In this document: positions 1 to 9,671 of the stretch, in pieces
How positions within the stretch are numbered: the stretch's first letter is position 1
Layout of the letters: every line of letters starts with the position of its first letter
Assembly (NCBI GenBank): GCA_021292165.1
Contig: CM037878.1
Coordinates: forward strand, 16,116,471 to 16,180,470
DNA from: Shinisaurus crocodilurus
Lineage: Eukaryota; Chordata; Lepidosauria; Squamata; Shinisauridae
Direction: 5' to 3'
DNA: 64,000 bases
Notes under the pieces: generated by a model
What the model saw: the letters and a program-made list of their open reading frames with translations, nothing else
Told to the model about the DNA's origin: nothing
Database searches by the model: none
Translations under genes and position numbers: made by a program

Positions 1-387
1 CCTCTGACAGTTAGACCCATCTAGCAGTTAACTGACTTAACTGACTCTTGCTCGGTTTAGCAATGAAGGGTTTGACCTGTGTGTGTGTTCCTTACTGCAA
101 AGAATTGAATGAGTATTGTTTAAGAAACTGCACTTCTGTAACCATCAAGCTTTAGTACCTGAGTAACCGTATTTACCATTATTTATCTTTTAAAAAGCAT
201 CTACTCTGAAACAAGTCCTGTGTGCACGTGTGTTTGTTTGAGAGAAGTCTGTTGCTGTTGTTGTACCCTGCCATCACCCCCACCCCACCCAACTTTATTT
301 CACTAATTTACTTTTCTGATTCTTCAGCACGCTTTCTTGGGAGTAAGTCCCACTGGACTCAAAGGAACTTACTTCTGCTTAAATATG
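1..387. other. Repeat-poor flank
   Basis: I recognise no gene and no known repeat here. The stretch is AT-rich with short homopolymer runs. The sequence up to 395 is the left target flank of the hAT element that begins at 396. Confidence 0.4.
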
Positions 388-395
388 CATAGGAT

Positions 396-560
396 CAGGG
401 CCGGTGCTACCATTAGGCCAACTAGGCAGCTGCCTAGGGCACAGGGCTAAAAGGGGTGCCAGAAACGCCTTGAAAAAAAATACAGCGCTCTCAAGTGGGA
501 AGGGGGGGCGCTAAATATCTGATCTTGCCTAGGGCACCAAACTGCCTTGCACCGGTCCTG
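396..560 (+). mobile_element. Non-autonomous hAT element, 165 bp, perfect TSD
   Basis: The element begins CAGGGCCGGTGC and ends GCACCGGTCCTG, so the termini are inverted repeats. It is flanked on both sides by the identical 8-mer CATAGGAT (388-395 and 561-568). An 8-bp duplication with CAG...CTG ends is the hAT signature. The interior has no coding capacity, so it would have depended on a transposase supplied from elsewhere. The perfect duplication suggests limited decay since insertion. Confidence 0.85.
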
Positions 561-820
561 CATAGGATTGCACTGTTCATTTCAGATCACCACACACACA
601 CACAAATACAGGAGGGGATGCCTTTTAAACCTTTAGGTCTGCTTTCAAATAAAGCAACTTTGGGATTTTGCCAGGCAGGCATCCTTATTTTGTTTTATTT
701 TATTTACCATTTCATCAACAACAATTGACAGATTGAAACAACCCATTTCAATGTGAGTGAAATGGCTTCAAAAAGATCACTGTCATTTTCAGCAAGTCCT
801 CCCTGTAGACATCATTTTTA

Positions 821-958
821 AAGGCACAATCCTATGTGTGCTTAAACAGAAGGGGGGGAAAGTCCTACAACTCCCAGCATGCCCCAGCTAGCATGGCTGG
901 CTGGGGCATGCTGGGAGTTGTAGGACTTTTTCTGTCTAAACATGCGTAGGATTGTGCC
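821..958 (+). mobile_element. Palindromic Harbinger-type MITE (TTA family, copy 1)
   Basis: Almost the whole 138-bp element is an inverted repeat. The outer arms are the family end GGCACAATCCTATG and its complement, and the inner arms carry CCTACAACTCCCAGCATGCC in both orientations. TTA lies at 818-820 and 959-961, consistent with the 3-bp TWA duplication of PIF/Harbinger elements, although two extra A residues at the left end blur the boundary. The inner arm resembles the ZNF143/THAP11 motif. There is no coding capacity. Confidence 0.75.
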
Positions 959-959
959 T

Positions 960-1690
960 TAAATTGCTTTTCCCACCAAGTTTTCCTTTAATGATCTGAT
1001 AAATATAAAAAGAAAGAAAGAAAGAAAAAAGAAAGAGAGGGGGAGAGCGATGCATTTAGTTTCTAGCACACAAAAGAAACTGTACAAGTCTGCAAAATGC
1101 AGAACCTTGATCAGATGGCAGAACATTGGGTGAAAACACCACAGTTAAGTAATCCACGACATTCAAGTGTTCTTCAGCTCCTCATATTTGCCAAACATCA
1201 AATTTCTCAGCTATCCAGAAAAAATGTAAATGGGACACTCGAGATTCAGACAAACAGCAGGATGTCCCATACAGAATCAGTGTTGTGCTAATGTTTTGGC
1301 ATTGATTGGGGTTAGCTTGAGGTACTTATTTAGTAGCTCCAAATAGGATGTTGACAAACAATCAGGGCCCCGCAGTTTAACACGGAATGCGGAAGTTAGA
1401 AGAGTCCCCCTGTGCCGTGTTCCAAGTGCAGCAGCCTGGATCCAAGCTTTCCTCCTGTGTTCTTGATCCAGCAAGGTCAGAGGAAGACCAGCTATCAGCA
1501 ATCCTTTTTTTATTATTATTTTGATAAGTCCTTGCCGGTGCTGGAGCTGCTCTCCATTACACTCTGCTGACGGAAGAGGGGCAGGTGCTTTCTTTCAGAT
1601 GCAATTGTGTTTTTATACTCTTTCCCACCTGGTAAAAAAAATACTTTTAAGAAAAAATTCTGGGTGTGGAGTGCATATTTAAGGTGCCCA
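960..1690. other. No recognised element; AAAG-rich tract
   Basis: A degenerate (AAAG)n purine tract lies near 1010-1045. The rest shows no recognised repeat, no splice-flanked reading frame and no RNA gene. The short open frames here have no family resemblance. Confidence 0.3.
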
Positions 1691-1699
1691 TTTACACAA

Positions 1700-2071
1700 A
1701 GCCAAAAAAAGAGAGGAAATGCCTCACGAGAAAAGAGGACACCAATTTGCATAACATTTGCAGGCGCAAATATGTAGATATATTAGCACAAATTTAGAAA
1801 TGATAATTATAATTTAAATAGAAATAGTCATATATCTCACCATCGGGGAGAAGACTGACCAGGCGACCTCGTGTGGTTGCTCGTCTGCTGTCCAGTGGCT
1901 AATCGTTGATGGGCAATTTTCAAGGCTTTCCTTCTTCCTTAGGGCTCTTTATTTTTAAACCAGACTTGGAATGGACACCTCTTCAAATAGAGGACACCTT
2001 CAAATAGAGGACTGCCAGTAGCCCAAAACAGAGGACTGTCCTCTGTAAAGTAGGACACCTGGCCACCCTAA
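1700..2071 (+). repeat. GTGTCC-type interspersed repeat, copy 1
   Basis: This stretch shares its layout with copies at 28427, 29965, 36339 (minus) and 44068: an AAGAGGACA-type start, a conserved block ATTTAGAAATGATAATTAT-like, then reiterated AGAGGAC/TCAAATAGAGGAC units and the end AGGACACCTGGCCACCCTA. The copy at 44068 has GGGTGGCCAC at its start and the complementary motif at its end, so a non-autonomous DNA transposon is the likeliest class. It carries no reading frame of note. I cannot name the family. Confidence 0.65.
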
Positions 2072-2370
2072 CTGGGTGCAGAATAAGTAGAAACGATATA
2101 TTTTATTTCACTCATGTTGCTAGCGATCAAAGCTTAGGTTTGTAAATGAAGTAGGCGAAGGGCAACCTAGAAATATAGTTGTGTCAGGAATGCTAACAGT
2201 GACCTGTGGCGAAATCGCCCCATGGACTTATTTTATGTATAATCTGGGCATCCATACATAGACGGTTGTCTGGAGGGAGCATGAGAATGTATGGAACTTC
2301 GTGAGCGGCGCCATGTGATTGGTTGAGGAGAATGCTGTGGGGAGGGGGTGCTGGTAGGAGGAGACGGGCT

Positions 2371-2511
2371 TTCATAGATTTCATAGATCATAGAGTTGGA
2401 AGGAGCCTACAAGGCCATCGAGTCCAACCCCTTGCTCAGTGCAGGAAACTAGAGGAGGGGTCTCCCATCCAAGTCATAACCAGGCCTGACCCTGCTAAGC
2501 CACAGACCTGT
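2371..2511 (-). mobile_element. 5S-rRNA-derived SINE with CR1 tail (head-deleted copy)
   Basis: Read on the minus strand, the 5S-like block (GGCCTGGTTATGACTTGGAT, then GGGAGACC) is followed by the CR1-like tail GTTGGACTCGATGGCCTTGT and a terminal ATCTATGAAATCTATGAA. About 45 nt between the extreme 5' end and the GCTTAG... block are missing, so the upstream part of the internal promoter is lost. Confidence 0.8.
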
Positions 2512-2867
2512 ATGATTGTGAATTGAGAGTTGGGGGTTTGGGGGGCTATTGGAGAGAAAAATTAAAAAAAAAAAGATCTCCCAGGGACAGGGAGGAGTGG
2601 TCCTAAATGCCTTAGGTTGGGTTGGATTAAGAAAGGAAGCTAAAGTAACACATAACTAAGAACAAGAACATTACATTTTTTAAAAAAACAAAACAAAAAT
2701 CTTATACCTTTTATTTATTGTAAACTTAATAAATTAATTTTAGTTCTCTGCTACACTGAGTCTGTACCTGATTCATCACGCTACTTTTGTTTTAAAATAA
2801 GGAGGAACGGAACATGGCCACATCACAGACAGCATTTATACTCTTGACACAAAGGAGTATAATAGTA

Positions 2868-3120
2868 CAGTAATACCTTGGATTGCAAGTAACTTGGTTT
2901 GAGAGCATTTTGCAAGACAAACACATTGTTAAATATTTATTTAATATTTTTTGACTTGATATACAAGCGATGTCTTGCAATACAAGTACTGTAGTACGGC
3001 TTAAATTAAAAATCTCTGTACAAATTTTTTTTGGGGGGGGGTTTCGTTTTGATATAAGAGTGTTTTGGATTACAAGCACGTTTCCGGAACGAATTATGCT
3101 CTCAATCCAAGGCAGGACTG
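2868..3120 (+). mobile_element. Tigger-like (TcMar) MITE, copy 1
   Basis: The 253-bp element begins CAGTAATACCTTGGATTG and ends with CAATCCAAGGCAGGACTG, whose complement matches the start at 15 of 18 bases. It is bounded by TA at 2866-2867 and 3121-3122, the expected Tc1/mariner target duplication. The inner part also has an imperfect foldback (TTTTGCAAGACAA against CTTGCAATACAAG). The TACCTTGG terminus is typical of Tigger elements. It is non-coding, and a second copy lies at 17918-18169. Confidence 0.85.
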
Positions 3121-3288
3121 TAATTGTTTAAGGCTGAAGCCTGAGATAGGTGAGAACAACCTGAGCAGGCCGAAGCCAAGGCGGACCCACCCTTGAGGGA
3201 CCGTCGGCTGGCAGAAGGGAGGAGGGGTTTCCCCGCAGACCCATTAACCTACTCTGGGGTGCACAGATGGATCCAAGAAGGCACCACA

Positions 3289-3348
3289 TGAAGCGAAGCA
3301 GGTCAAGGCCCTGCATGTACCTGGCTGGATGGGAGAACACCTGGGAAG
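3289..3348 (+). pseudogene. 5S rRNA-like relic (older lineage)
   Basis: GAAGCGAAGCAGG, then CTGGATGGGAGAACACC and TGGGAA follow the order of the 5S rRNA internal control region, including the part after GGGAGACC that the 5S-CR1 SINEs lack. No CR1 tail follows. It may be a decayed 5S pseudogene or an ancient 5S-headed SINE; the sequence does not decide. Confidence 0.5.
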
Positions 3349-4140
3349 CTTGAGCATCCTTGAGGAACAGCGAGGTGCCAGTGTAACAAACAGCAAAAAT
3401 GAATGGCAAAGAAACTTGCGACAATTGGTTTCCCTTCCGGGCTTGCCGTCCTGAATTATTGGTTTTGTTTGTTTAAAACATTTTTGCCCTGACTTTCCAA
3501 AAAAGATCAAGGCAGCCTACGACGATTAATATCTAAAATCAATTGAAGGCAGCGGAAGCTATGTGTAACAAAACACCAGTTAAAGCGGACGCACACATAA
3601 GAACACACAGGCATCTGGGGTAGATCTAAGCCCCCTTTGTGGGTTAATGACGTCTCCACGAGTACAAGGGGCTGCGGGGCCATGCCGGTAGCCTTGCTCG
3701 GCTCCCAGCATCGCACACGGCTTCTCCGCCCCTGACATCCATGCGTTGAACATGAACATCTGCATAGGGGAAGCCAATGCGCTTAGGCTTCTGTGTGATC
3801 TGGAACAGCAGTTGCACAGGGATCGAGAGATTACATTGAGCCCTGCAGCCAGGCATTGCTAAGCCTGGGCGTATGGAATCTAAGGCCAAAACCTATTTCC
3901 CAGAGCCCTGAGTCATGTGTCTATTAGTGCCAACAGAAGTGTTTTTTTCTAAGCTTAATTGCCATGAAGGCAAGGAAAGGGTATTCTTAGGGGAAGATTG
4001 TAGCCTGGGAGGCAGCATTTCAGATCCAACCATAGTATGTTTTTCTATATACCAGTCATTGCTAGTTCCCTATAGAAACTTGCCTTGAAATATTAGCATC
4101 GGGTGGGCTTTAAAGTGATAGACTCAATAATTTAAACCAT
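3349..4140. other. No recognised element
   Basis: Nothing here matches a repeat family I know. Open frames of about 60-100 codons on the minus strand have no recognisable domain and no supporting splice signals. Confidence 0.3.
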
Positions 4141-4335
4141 ATGTATGTATTTATTTATTTATTTTCTATTCTACCCAATAGCCAAAGCTCTCTGGGTGGT
4201 GTACAAAAATCAATTAAAAAGTACGATAAAAGTACTTATACATACAAATAAAGTTTATACATACATGCATACATTTGTACCCTGCCTTATCGTGAAGCCT
4301 CAAAACAGCTTGTTGTCGCTAAGCCATTTAAACAA
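4140..4335 (-). mobile_element. LINE 3' tail fragment (L2-like)
   Basis: TTATTTATTTATTTTCTATT followed by CTACCCAATAGCCAAAGCTC is the reverse of the LINE 3' end GAGCTTTGGCTATTGGGTAG...AAATAAATAA seen also at 6123, 20646, 32446 and 62040. Only the untranslated tail is present. Confidence 0.6.
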
Positions 4336-4371
4336 TATTTAAAACGTACAGAAATTTATGAATGCCATAAA

Positions 4372-4625
4372 ATAGTCCTGTGCCTGCCAATAAGACCACG
4401 TAGGCTGGTGGGCACAAGAGACAGAGCCTTCTCAGTGGTGACTCCACAGTTCTAGAACTACCTTCAAAATGAATTACACTTGGCCCCTCCAGTAACAGGC
4501 TTTCAAGTGGAACTTTAAAACGTATCTCTTCCAGGCGACATTTCCCTGACAGTGTTTTTGTGCCAGTGCCACTGACTTTATGTAATGCTGTTTCTTTCAC
4601 TTATTACAACGCTTATTTATGATAT
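4372..4625 (+). mobile_element. L2-like LINE, degraded C-terminal ORF fragment
   Basis: A degraded reading frame gives the pattern RAFSVV.P.F.N.LQNE..LAP, followed by an FQVEL-like stretch. This is the usual end of the reverse-transcriptase ORF in L2/CR1-group LINEs, as also seen at 52360 and 56470. Stops and frame changes interrupt it. It lies directly after an oppositely oriented LINE tail. Confidence 0.55.
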
Positions 4626-4762
4626 CATTTAGATGTAGAATGCTAAAATGCTGTCCCGTGTCTAATGTATCTTGATGCGTCTAATTTATCTATGCATCTT
4701 TCTTTTAGGAATGCTGCTTTGTGAGTGCATGGCCATGAAAGGAAGCCTATGAATACATCACA

Positions 4763-5190
4763 TCTATAATAATAAAAGGGCTTGTGTATGTCTATGTGTC
4801 TGCCAGCAACTTAGCTTGTTCAATTAGCCTAAGGTTAGCCTAACAAGACTGTGAAACCTAAACACATGAAATGTAGCATGCCTACTGAGGGGTGTGCACT
4901 TCGGGATTATTTTGTTTTTTAAATGCATTAATTAATTTTAATAATTCCATGTGGTTGAATGCAATAACACCGTCAGCCACTAGGGACAGACTTCCCTACC
5001 CAGCATGTAGCTTCGTGTAGTCCATACAGTTTGAAGCCAGGGGAGTTTAGTAGGATGAGGGACAGAGCTATATCTGCCTCCGCTCCCCCCTGCTGTGGGG
5101 TGGCAGCCCCTCTCAGGGGAATAGAGTGTACAGACACCTCCCTCAGGGGGCTATAGGGCTGCACCATGACAGGGGCTGTGACTAGGGGTG
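4763..5190 (+). mobile_element. Possible Helitron 5' end
   Basis: TCTATAATAATAAAAGGGC at 4763 resembles the TCTATATAATAAAAG 5' terminus of vertebrate Helitrons and follows an A, as expected for insertion into AT. A 3' CTAG end with a hairpin was not convincingly found; the end given is a guess. No Rep/helicase sequence is present. Confidence 0.3.
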
Positions 5191-5314
5191 TCAGTGGGCA
5201 GAGCTTCACTCAGATGGGGTGAGCACAATGTGTCCAACCCTGACAGCTGCGTAAGCTTGCCTGAAGGCTTCCCTATATCAAACAAAGGGCTATTTCCAAC
5301 CTGTGTGAGGCTGA

Positions 5315-5516
5315 GGCCTGTGGCTTACGCTGCAGGCCTTTGGCTTACGCTGGCCCAGCTTGTCTGAGCGTGGAAAGCTAAGCAGGGTCAGGCCTGGTTA
5401 TTACTTGGATGGGAGACCCCCTCCTCTAGTTTCCTGCATTGAGCAGGGGGTTGGACTTGATAGACTTGTAGGCTCCTTCCAACTCTGTGATCTATGAAAT
5501 CTATGAAAATCTATGA
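5315..5516 (+). mobile_element. 5S-rRNA-derived SINE with CR1 tail; duplicated head
   Basis: The 5S-derived head (GGAAAGCTAAGCAGGGTCAG, GGCCTGGTTATTACTTGGAT, GGGAGACC) keeps the A-box and C-box of the 5S internal promoter. It is joined to the CR1-type tail TGAGCAGGGGGTTGGACTTG ending in ATCTATGAAATCTATGA. The first 20 nt (AGGCCTGTGGCTTACGCTG) occur twice in tandem, at 5315 and 5335, which looks like template restarting during reverse transcription or a small slippage. Confidence 0.85.
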
Positions 5517-5974
5517 GTATATCCCCTAGTAAATACATTAATAAAATCAACCAATCGAGTGAATTAAAATTAAAGGTGGGCTGAAATTTGCTCCCTATTT
5601 TCACAGGTCCATTCGTCTCTTGAGAAAATGGGGAGCATGTTTTTGTAGCTTTTGGAGGGTGGGGGGATTTGGGTTGCGTGTTTTTTTGGGGGGCTTACCT
5701 TACTTAATGAGGTGGCAAGTCCCCCCCCCTCTACATTTACATTTTTATATTTATTTTTACAGGATTGCATGACTGCCTGAAACCTCACCAAAAACCCGTT
5801 ATGTTTCCTGCTGGGGTGGGCCAGAACAGAAATGGGCACTCTTAAAAACAGTGAAGAGAACTCGCTCTGCTCTCCCTGCGGAAGAGGGAGGCTGCAGTGA
5901 AGAAGACTTGACAGCTGAGGTGAATCATGACAGATCTCTGGCAGAAACAGGACTGGAGCACCTCCTCTGTCAGG

Positions 5975-6600
5975 GAAGACTTGACCAAGGTGTATAAAAT
6001 TAGACACGGTGTAGAGAAAAAGGGCAGAGGGGGAAAAAAAAAAACTGTCTTCCTCTTTCCTAACACTAGAACTCCCAGTCATCCAAAGGAAATGAATGGT
6101 GGGAGATTCAGGACAGACGAAATTGTTTGTTTGTTTGTTTGTTTCATTTCTATACTTCTCAATAGCTGACGCTCTCTGGGTGGTTCACAGCAATTCACAA
6201 ATACAAAATGCAGATACAATAAAAAATACAGCATGAAATACAGATACCATAAAATACAGCAAAAAAAAAAATTCAATATACAAAATTTAAAGCAGGATAA
6301 ACAGCTAAAACAATGTCAGTAAAAAACCAAAAAACAAAAACAAACTAGACCTGTTAAAGCAGCTAATGTGTCCCATCATATGGCATTGAAAGGAAGTACT
6401 TCTTCACACACAGCGCATGGCTAACTTGTGGAATTGGCTGCCACAGGACGTAGCCATGGTCACCAACTGAGATGGCTTTAAGAGGGGAATTAGACAAGTT
6501 CATGGAGGGTAGGGCTACCTATGGCCCCTAGTTATGATGACTGTGTGCTACCTCTAGGATCAGAGGCAGTATGCTGGGGAACAAGAGCAGGAGGGCCATT
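5975..6600 (+). mobile_element. CR1 LINE, ORF2 C-terminal end, interrupted
   Basis: In the first part the translated text DLTKVYKIRHGVEK, then RFRTDE, matches the end of the CR1 reverse-transcriptase ORF. After an interruption at 6123-6387 the frame resumes with the GGAAGTACTTCTTCACACA block and a degraded 3' end (ATTAGACAAGTTCATGGAGG, AGCAGGAGGG). It is truncated at both ends. The insert is a minus-strand LINE tail bounded by GAAA on both sides, so it is younger than this CR1 copy. Confidence 0.75.
6123..6387 (-). mobile_element. LINE 3' tail inserted into CR1
   Basis: (TTTG)n then CATTTCTATACTTCTCAATA and GCTCTCTGGGTGGTTCACA are the reverse of the L2-like LINE 3' end. GAAA at 6119-6122 and 6388-6391 brackets it, and removing the insert restores the CR1 sequence around ACAGACGAAAGGAAGTAC. 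The short duplication and 5' truncation are typical of LINE insertion. Confidence 0.75.
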
Positions 6601-7550
6601 GTTACCTTTGTTGGTTACCTTCGTTCGTTAACCCTCTATTTGCCTTCGATACATTACAAGCAGAGACTTCACTCTGCAGGAAGAAGCGGTGGTCTCTCAA
6701 CCACCCCAGACGGTGGGACCCCATGCAGTGCATATCCCAGAAAGACTCCAGGGTTGGTACCTTCATTCTCTCTCTCTCTCCTTGTGTGAAGAACAGAGAA
6801 AAGTCTCCTGGTACAGCTCCCCCACCTGGTAACACGGTCACCCCTAAAAATGTAACGTGAGGAACGGCTCTTTCTTAAAGAGGTAACCGATACACTTGCA
6901 GACTCCCTCTCAGGTGCAGTGTGTTCCCTCTGGGCATGGCAAACTTCCTTCCCTCCACGCACCCCGAAACAGAGAAAAGCAAACACATGTAGAAAGACAA
7001 GACAAGGAAAAACATTGTAAGAACACCACTCCTCTCCCTCCAACTCTGAATGGAATCAACAAGGGAGTAAGTAATCCCTTTGGAGATGCATCCCCATCTG
7101 CTTTCTTCCCTTACATAAAAGACTATGAGCTTTTGCTTCCCTTGTTTTTACCAAACAAGCCTTTGAAATACATCAATTCACCCTGTAGGCTTTCGGAAGT
7201 TTACTGATCCTATCAGACTGATAGCACACAGCTATATTCAAAAGGAGACTGACTGTTGCTCTTGACTCCTATAGCCTTCTTTAAAGCCTAGCAGAGACAT
7301 TAAGCACTCAGATGTGCCTTCCATATCTGAAAGAAACAACCCTAAAAAAAGTTTCAAGAAGATGTTAAGATATTCCCAGATATAAGATGTTCCCTATCTT
7401 GGGCAATATTTGATGTGGCATATTGCTTCGTTATTTACGTCATCAACCCACAATTCGCTGCCTAGATTAAAGCTAAAATTAATTGGGGGGGGGGATTTTC
7501 AAGCAAATTCTCAAATTTGCTAGCAAAACTTTGGCATTTCATTCTTTTAT
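6601..7550. other. No recognised element
   Basis: A CT-rich run near 6768-6782 and an inverted GGTTACCTT pair are the only local structures seen. No gene or RNA is recognised. A short G-run lies at 7484-7493. Confidence 0.3.
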
Positions 7551-7559
7551 TATTCTTTG

Positions 7560-7629
7560 CTCAAAAACAATGCCCAACTTCCCAGCCCAAAATAGCTTGC
7601 AATAAAATAGAATGAAGCACATACAATAA

Positions 7630-7677
<48 letters not shown>

Positions 7678-7960
7678 AATAATAGGACAAGTGCAAATAA
7701 AACAAAAGAGCAGCACAGAGCATGCAAACAGTCAACTCTAGTAATGCAGCCAGATTGTAAAAGCCTTCCTAAAAAGGAAGGTCTTCATCAGCATCCTCAG
7801 TACAAGGAGTGGGGGGCCAGATGGACCTTGTTCCAAAGAGTGGGGGGGGGCAACATGGAGAAGGCCCTGTGGCAGGTTGCAATCCACAAAACCTCAGAAA
7901 GTGGGCGGGTGGGGGGCACCGTAACAGGCCTTTAGTTAGTGTTGGATTTATAGGTTTGGG
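7560..7960 (-). mobile_element. L2-like LINE, antisense, degraded
   Basis: On the minus strand the segment reads as the degraded C-terminus of an L2/CR1-group ORF (PPLFGTRSIWPP with GRLLQSGC), then the 3' tail. An (AT)n microsatellite at 7634-7674 lies inside it. AAAGGAAGGTCTTCATCAGC is a recurrent motif of this LINE tail in reverse. Stops abound. Confidence 0.55.
7634..7674. repeat. (AT)n microsatellite
   Basis: About 20 AT units, uninterrupted, inside an antisense LINE fragment. Confidence 0.95.
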
Positions 7961-8236
7961 AAGAAACAAAGCACCGGTAAGATGATACTAAACAACAAGA
8001 CTGCCTTAAAATTCATCAGCAAGACATTACAATTTAGGGCATGCATCATGATCATCCAGCCAAAGTTAAACTCATGTAAGGGCCATCTCACACATGAAGT
8101 CAACAGCAATGCAGGCTGGCCACTGTGACTTTTGCAATATAAATAAATAAATACATACATAAATTACATTCAACAGGGAGCTGCAGCCAAACATAACCCC
8201 CTGATCAGTGTACCTGTACAATTCATGTCTTTTCAA

Positions 8237-8775
8237 CAGGCCTGGCATCAAGAGTAGGCATGCTCGGACACCTGCTGAAGGCCCACCTCTGAGCAGGGGC
8301 TCACTGACAAGTGTGCCCTGCAGTTGCCCTTTCTCTTCTCCACTTCAAGCTGCTTGTTTGTTCACCTGCCTCTCACTCTGGCCTGGACAATGGTGGTGGT
8401 GGTGGTGGTGGCGAGAAGGAGGAACGGTACATGCCATTGCCTACGTCAGTGTTCTCCAACCTTGGGTCCCCAGATGTTTTTGGCCTACAACTCCCAGCAT
8501 GCCCCAGCCAGCTACGCTGGCTGGGGCATGCTGGGAGTTGTAGGCCAAAAACATCTGGGGACCCAAGGTTGGAGAACACTGGTCTACGTGCTCCCTGGCT
8601 CTCCACCTGTTAAGCAAGCAAGTGCTACCAATGACGAGAAAGAGGATGAAGAACAATAGCAGCTGGTGACAATGGGTGGTGAGAATATATTATAGACTCA
8701 CTGAGAGAGGGGTCCTATAGAGGGTGTTCTGCTGAAGGGCCCTCAAGAATCTGAAGCTGGCAATGATTTTCACAC
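8237..8775 (+). repeat. GCCTGGC-type interspersed repeat, copy 1
   Basis: It shares blocks with 12406-12870 and 22683-22940: AGTAGGCATG...CACCTG, TGGCGGTGAGAAGGA-like, AGCAAGCAAGTG, ATGAGAAAGAGGA, GACTCACTGA and CTCAAGAATCTG. The copy at 22683 begins CAGGGCCAGCC and ends near CCCTG, so a hAT-like non-autonomous element is plausible. This copy contains a hAT palindrome at 8447-8581 and a (GGT)n tract at 8392-8411. Confidence 0.55.
8447..8581 (+). mobile_element. Palindromic Buster-type hAT MITE, copy B1
   Basis: The 135-bp element is a near-perfect inverted repeat from CAGTGTTCTCCAACCTTGGG to its complement, with a centre CCAGCTACGCTGG. Each arm carries CTACAACTCCCAGCATGCCC. The flanks GCCTACGT (8439-8446) and GTCTACGT (8582-8589) match at 7 of 8 bases and have TA at positions 4-5, the Buster-group hAT target pattern. 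It has no coding capacity. The arm core resembles the ZNF143/THAP11 site. Confidence 0.9.
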
Positions 8776-8837
8776 TTTATTTTGTCACATTGACCCTTAA
8801 CACTTTTAGGAGCAGACCTATTCCTTCAGTTATGAAT

Positions 8838-8920
8838 GAATGATTTATTTATTTATTTATTTGTTATTTACATCTATTTATCGCCCATCTGGCCGGCAAA
8901 CCGGCCGCCCTGTCATGTGA
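8838..8920 (-). mobile_element. LINE 3' tail scrap
   Basis: (TTTA)n followed by TTTATCGCCCATCTGGCCGG is the reverse of the LINE end ...CCAGATGGGCGGTAAATAAA seen at 56813-56876. Confidence 0.55.
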
Positions 8921-9535
8921 ATGACATGTGAATGTGAATGTGAATGACATGCACATAGGCTACACATTAATCACATGGTACTTCTCATGTGTGAAATGGC
9001 CTTAAATCCTAGAAGCAATCAGTGAGAAAGTTAAGATACATTTATATTTGTCTCATTGCAATCAGTATCAGGAAGAAGTAGCAGCATATTTGTGACGGGA
9101 ATGCCCCCCTCCCTCAAATGAGTGGAAGCTGCCCACTTCTGTTTGATAAACTTTTGCTTTTTACACGGGGCTGGAGCAATAATTTGCTGGCATCGCAGAG
9201 GTTCAGACTACCGGCCCTCACATGAAAAGAATGTGAGAATGGGGGTTGTAGGTCTGTGACAACCCCTGCCCCCCCCCCCAGCAAATCTGATGGCCATGCT
9301 CCCACTGGGTTCAGTGTGCATAAGAAGGGACTTTACGTACACCTTCCAAACACATGGACAATGGGGTCTTGTGGGGGGGGGGGCGAGACTGCATGGCCCC
9401 ACATCCCGATCATGCATTCCTTTTCAACATATTGGGGATTTTTGTTCATCTGAGCCCCATAAAATCATGTACAAAGACTTTTCCCAAATTCAATCCAAGA
9501 TTGCTGGTTCCACAGCTGAGAAAGACATTACTAAG
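8921..9535. other. No recognised element; G- and C-runs
   Basis: The stretch contains GAATGTGAATGTGAATGACA reiterations (8922-8950), a C-run at 9270-9279 and a G-run at 9372-9382. No gene is seen. Confidence 0.3.
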
Positions 9536-9542
9536 AGGGTGC

Positions 9543-9618
9543 AATCCAGTGCATGTTCAGAGAGAAAAATGTTCTACAATTCACAAGAGTTGTAGGACTC
9601 ACTGCAGGGAGTTGTAGG

Positions 9619-9671
<53 letters not shown>

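Noticed and set aside
8208..8659. Overlapping open frames of about 100-111 codons in three frames
   Set aside because: They cross a (GGT)n tract and a palindromic MITE; identical peptide text appears on both strands because of the palindrome.
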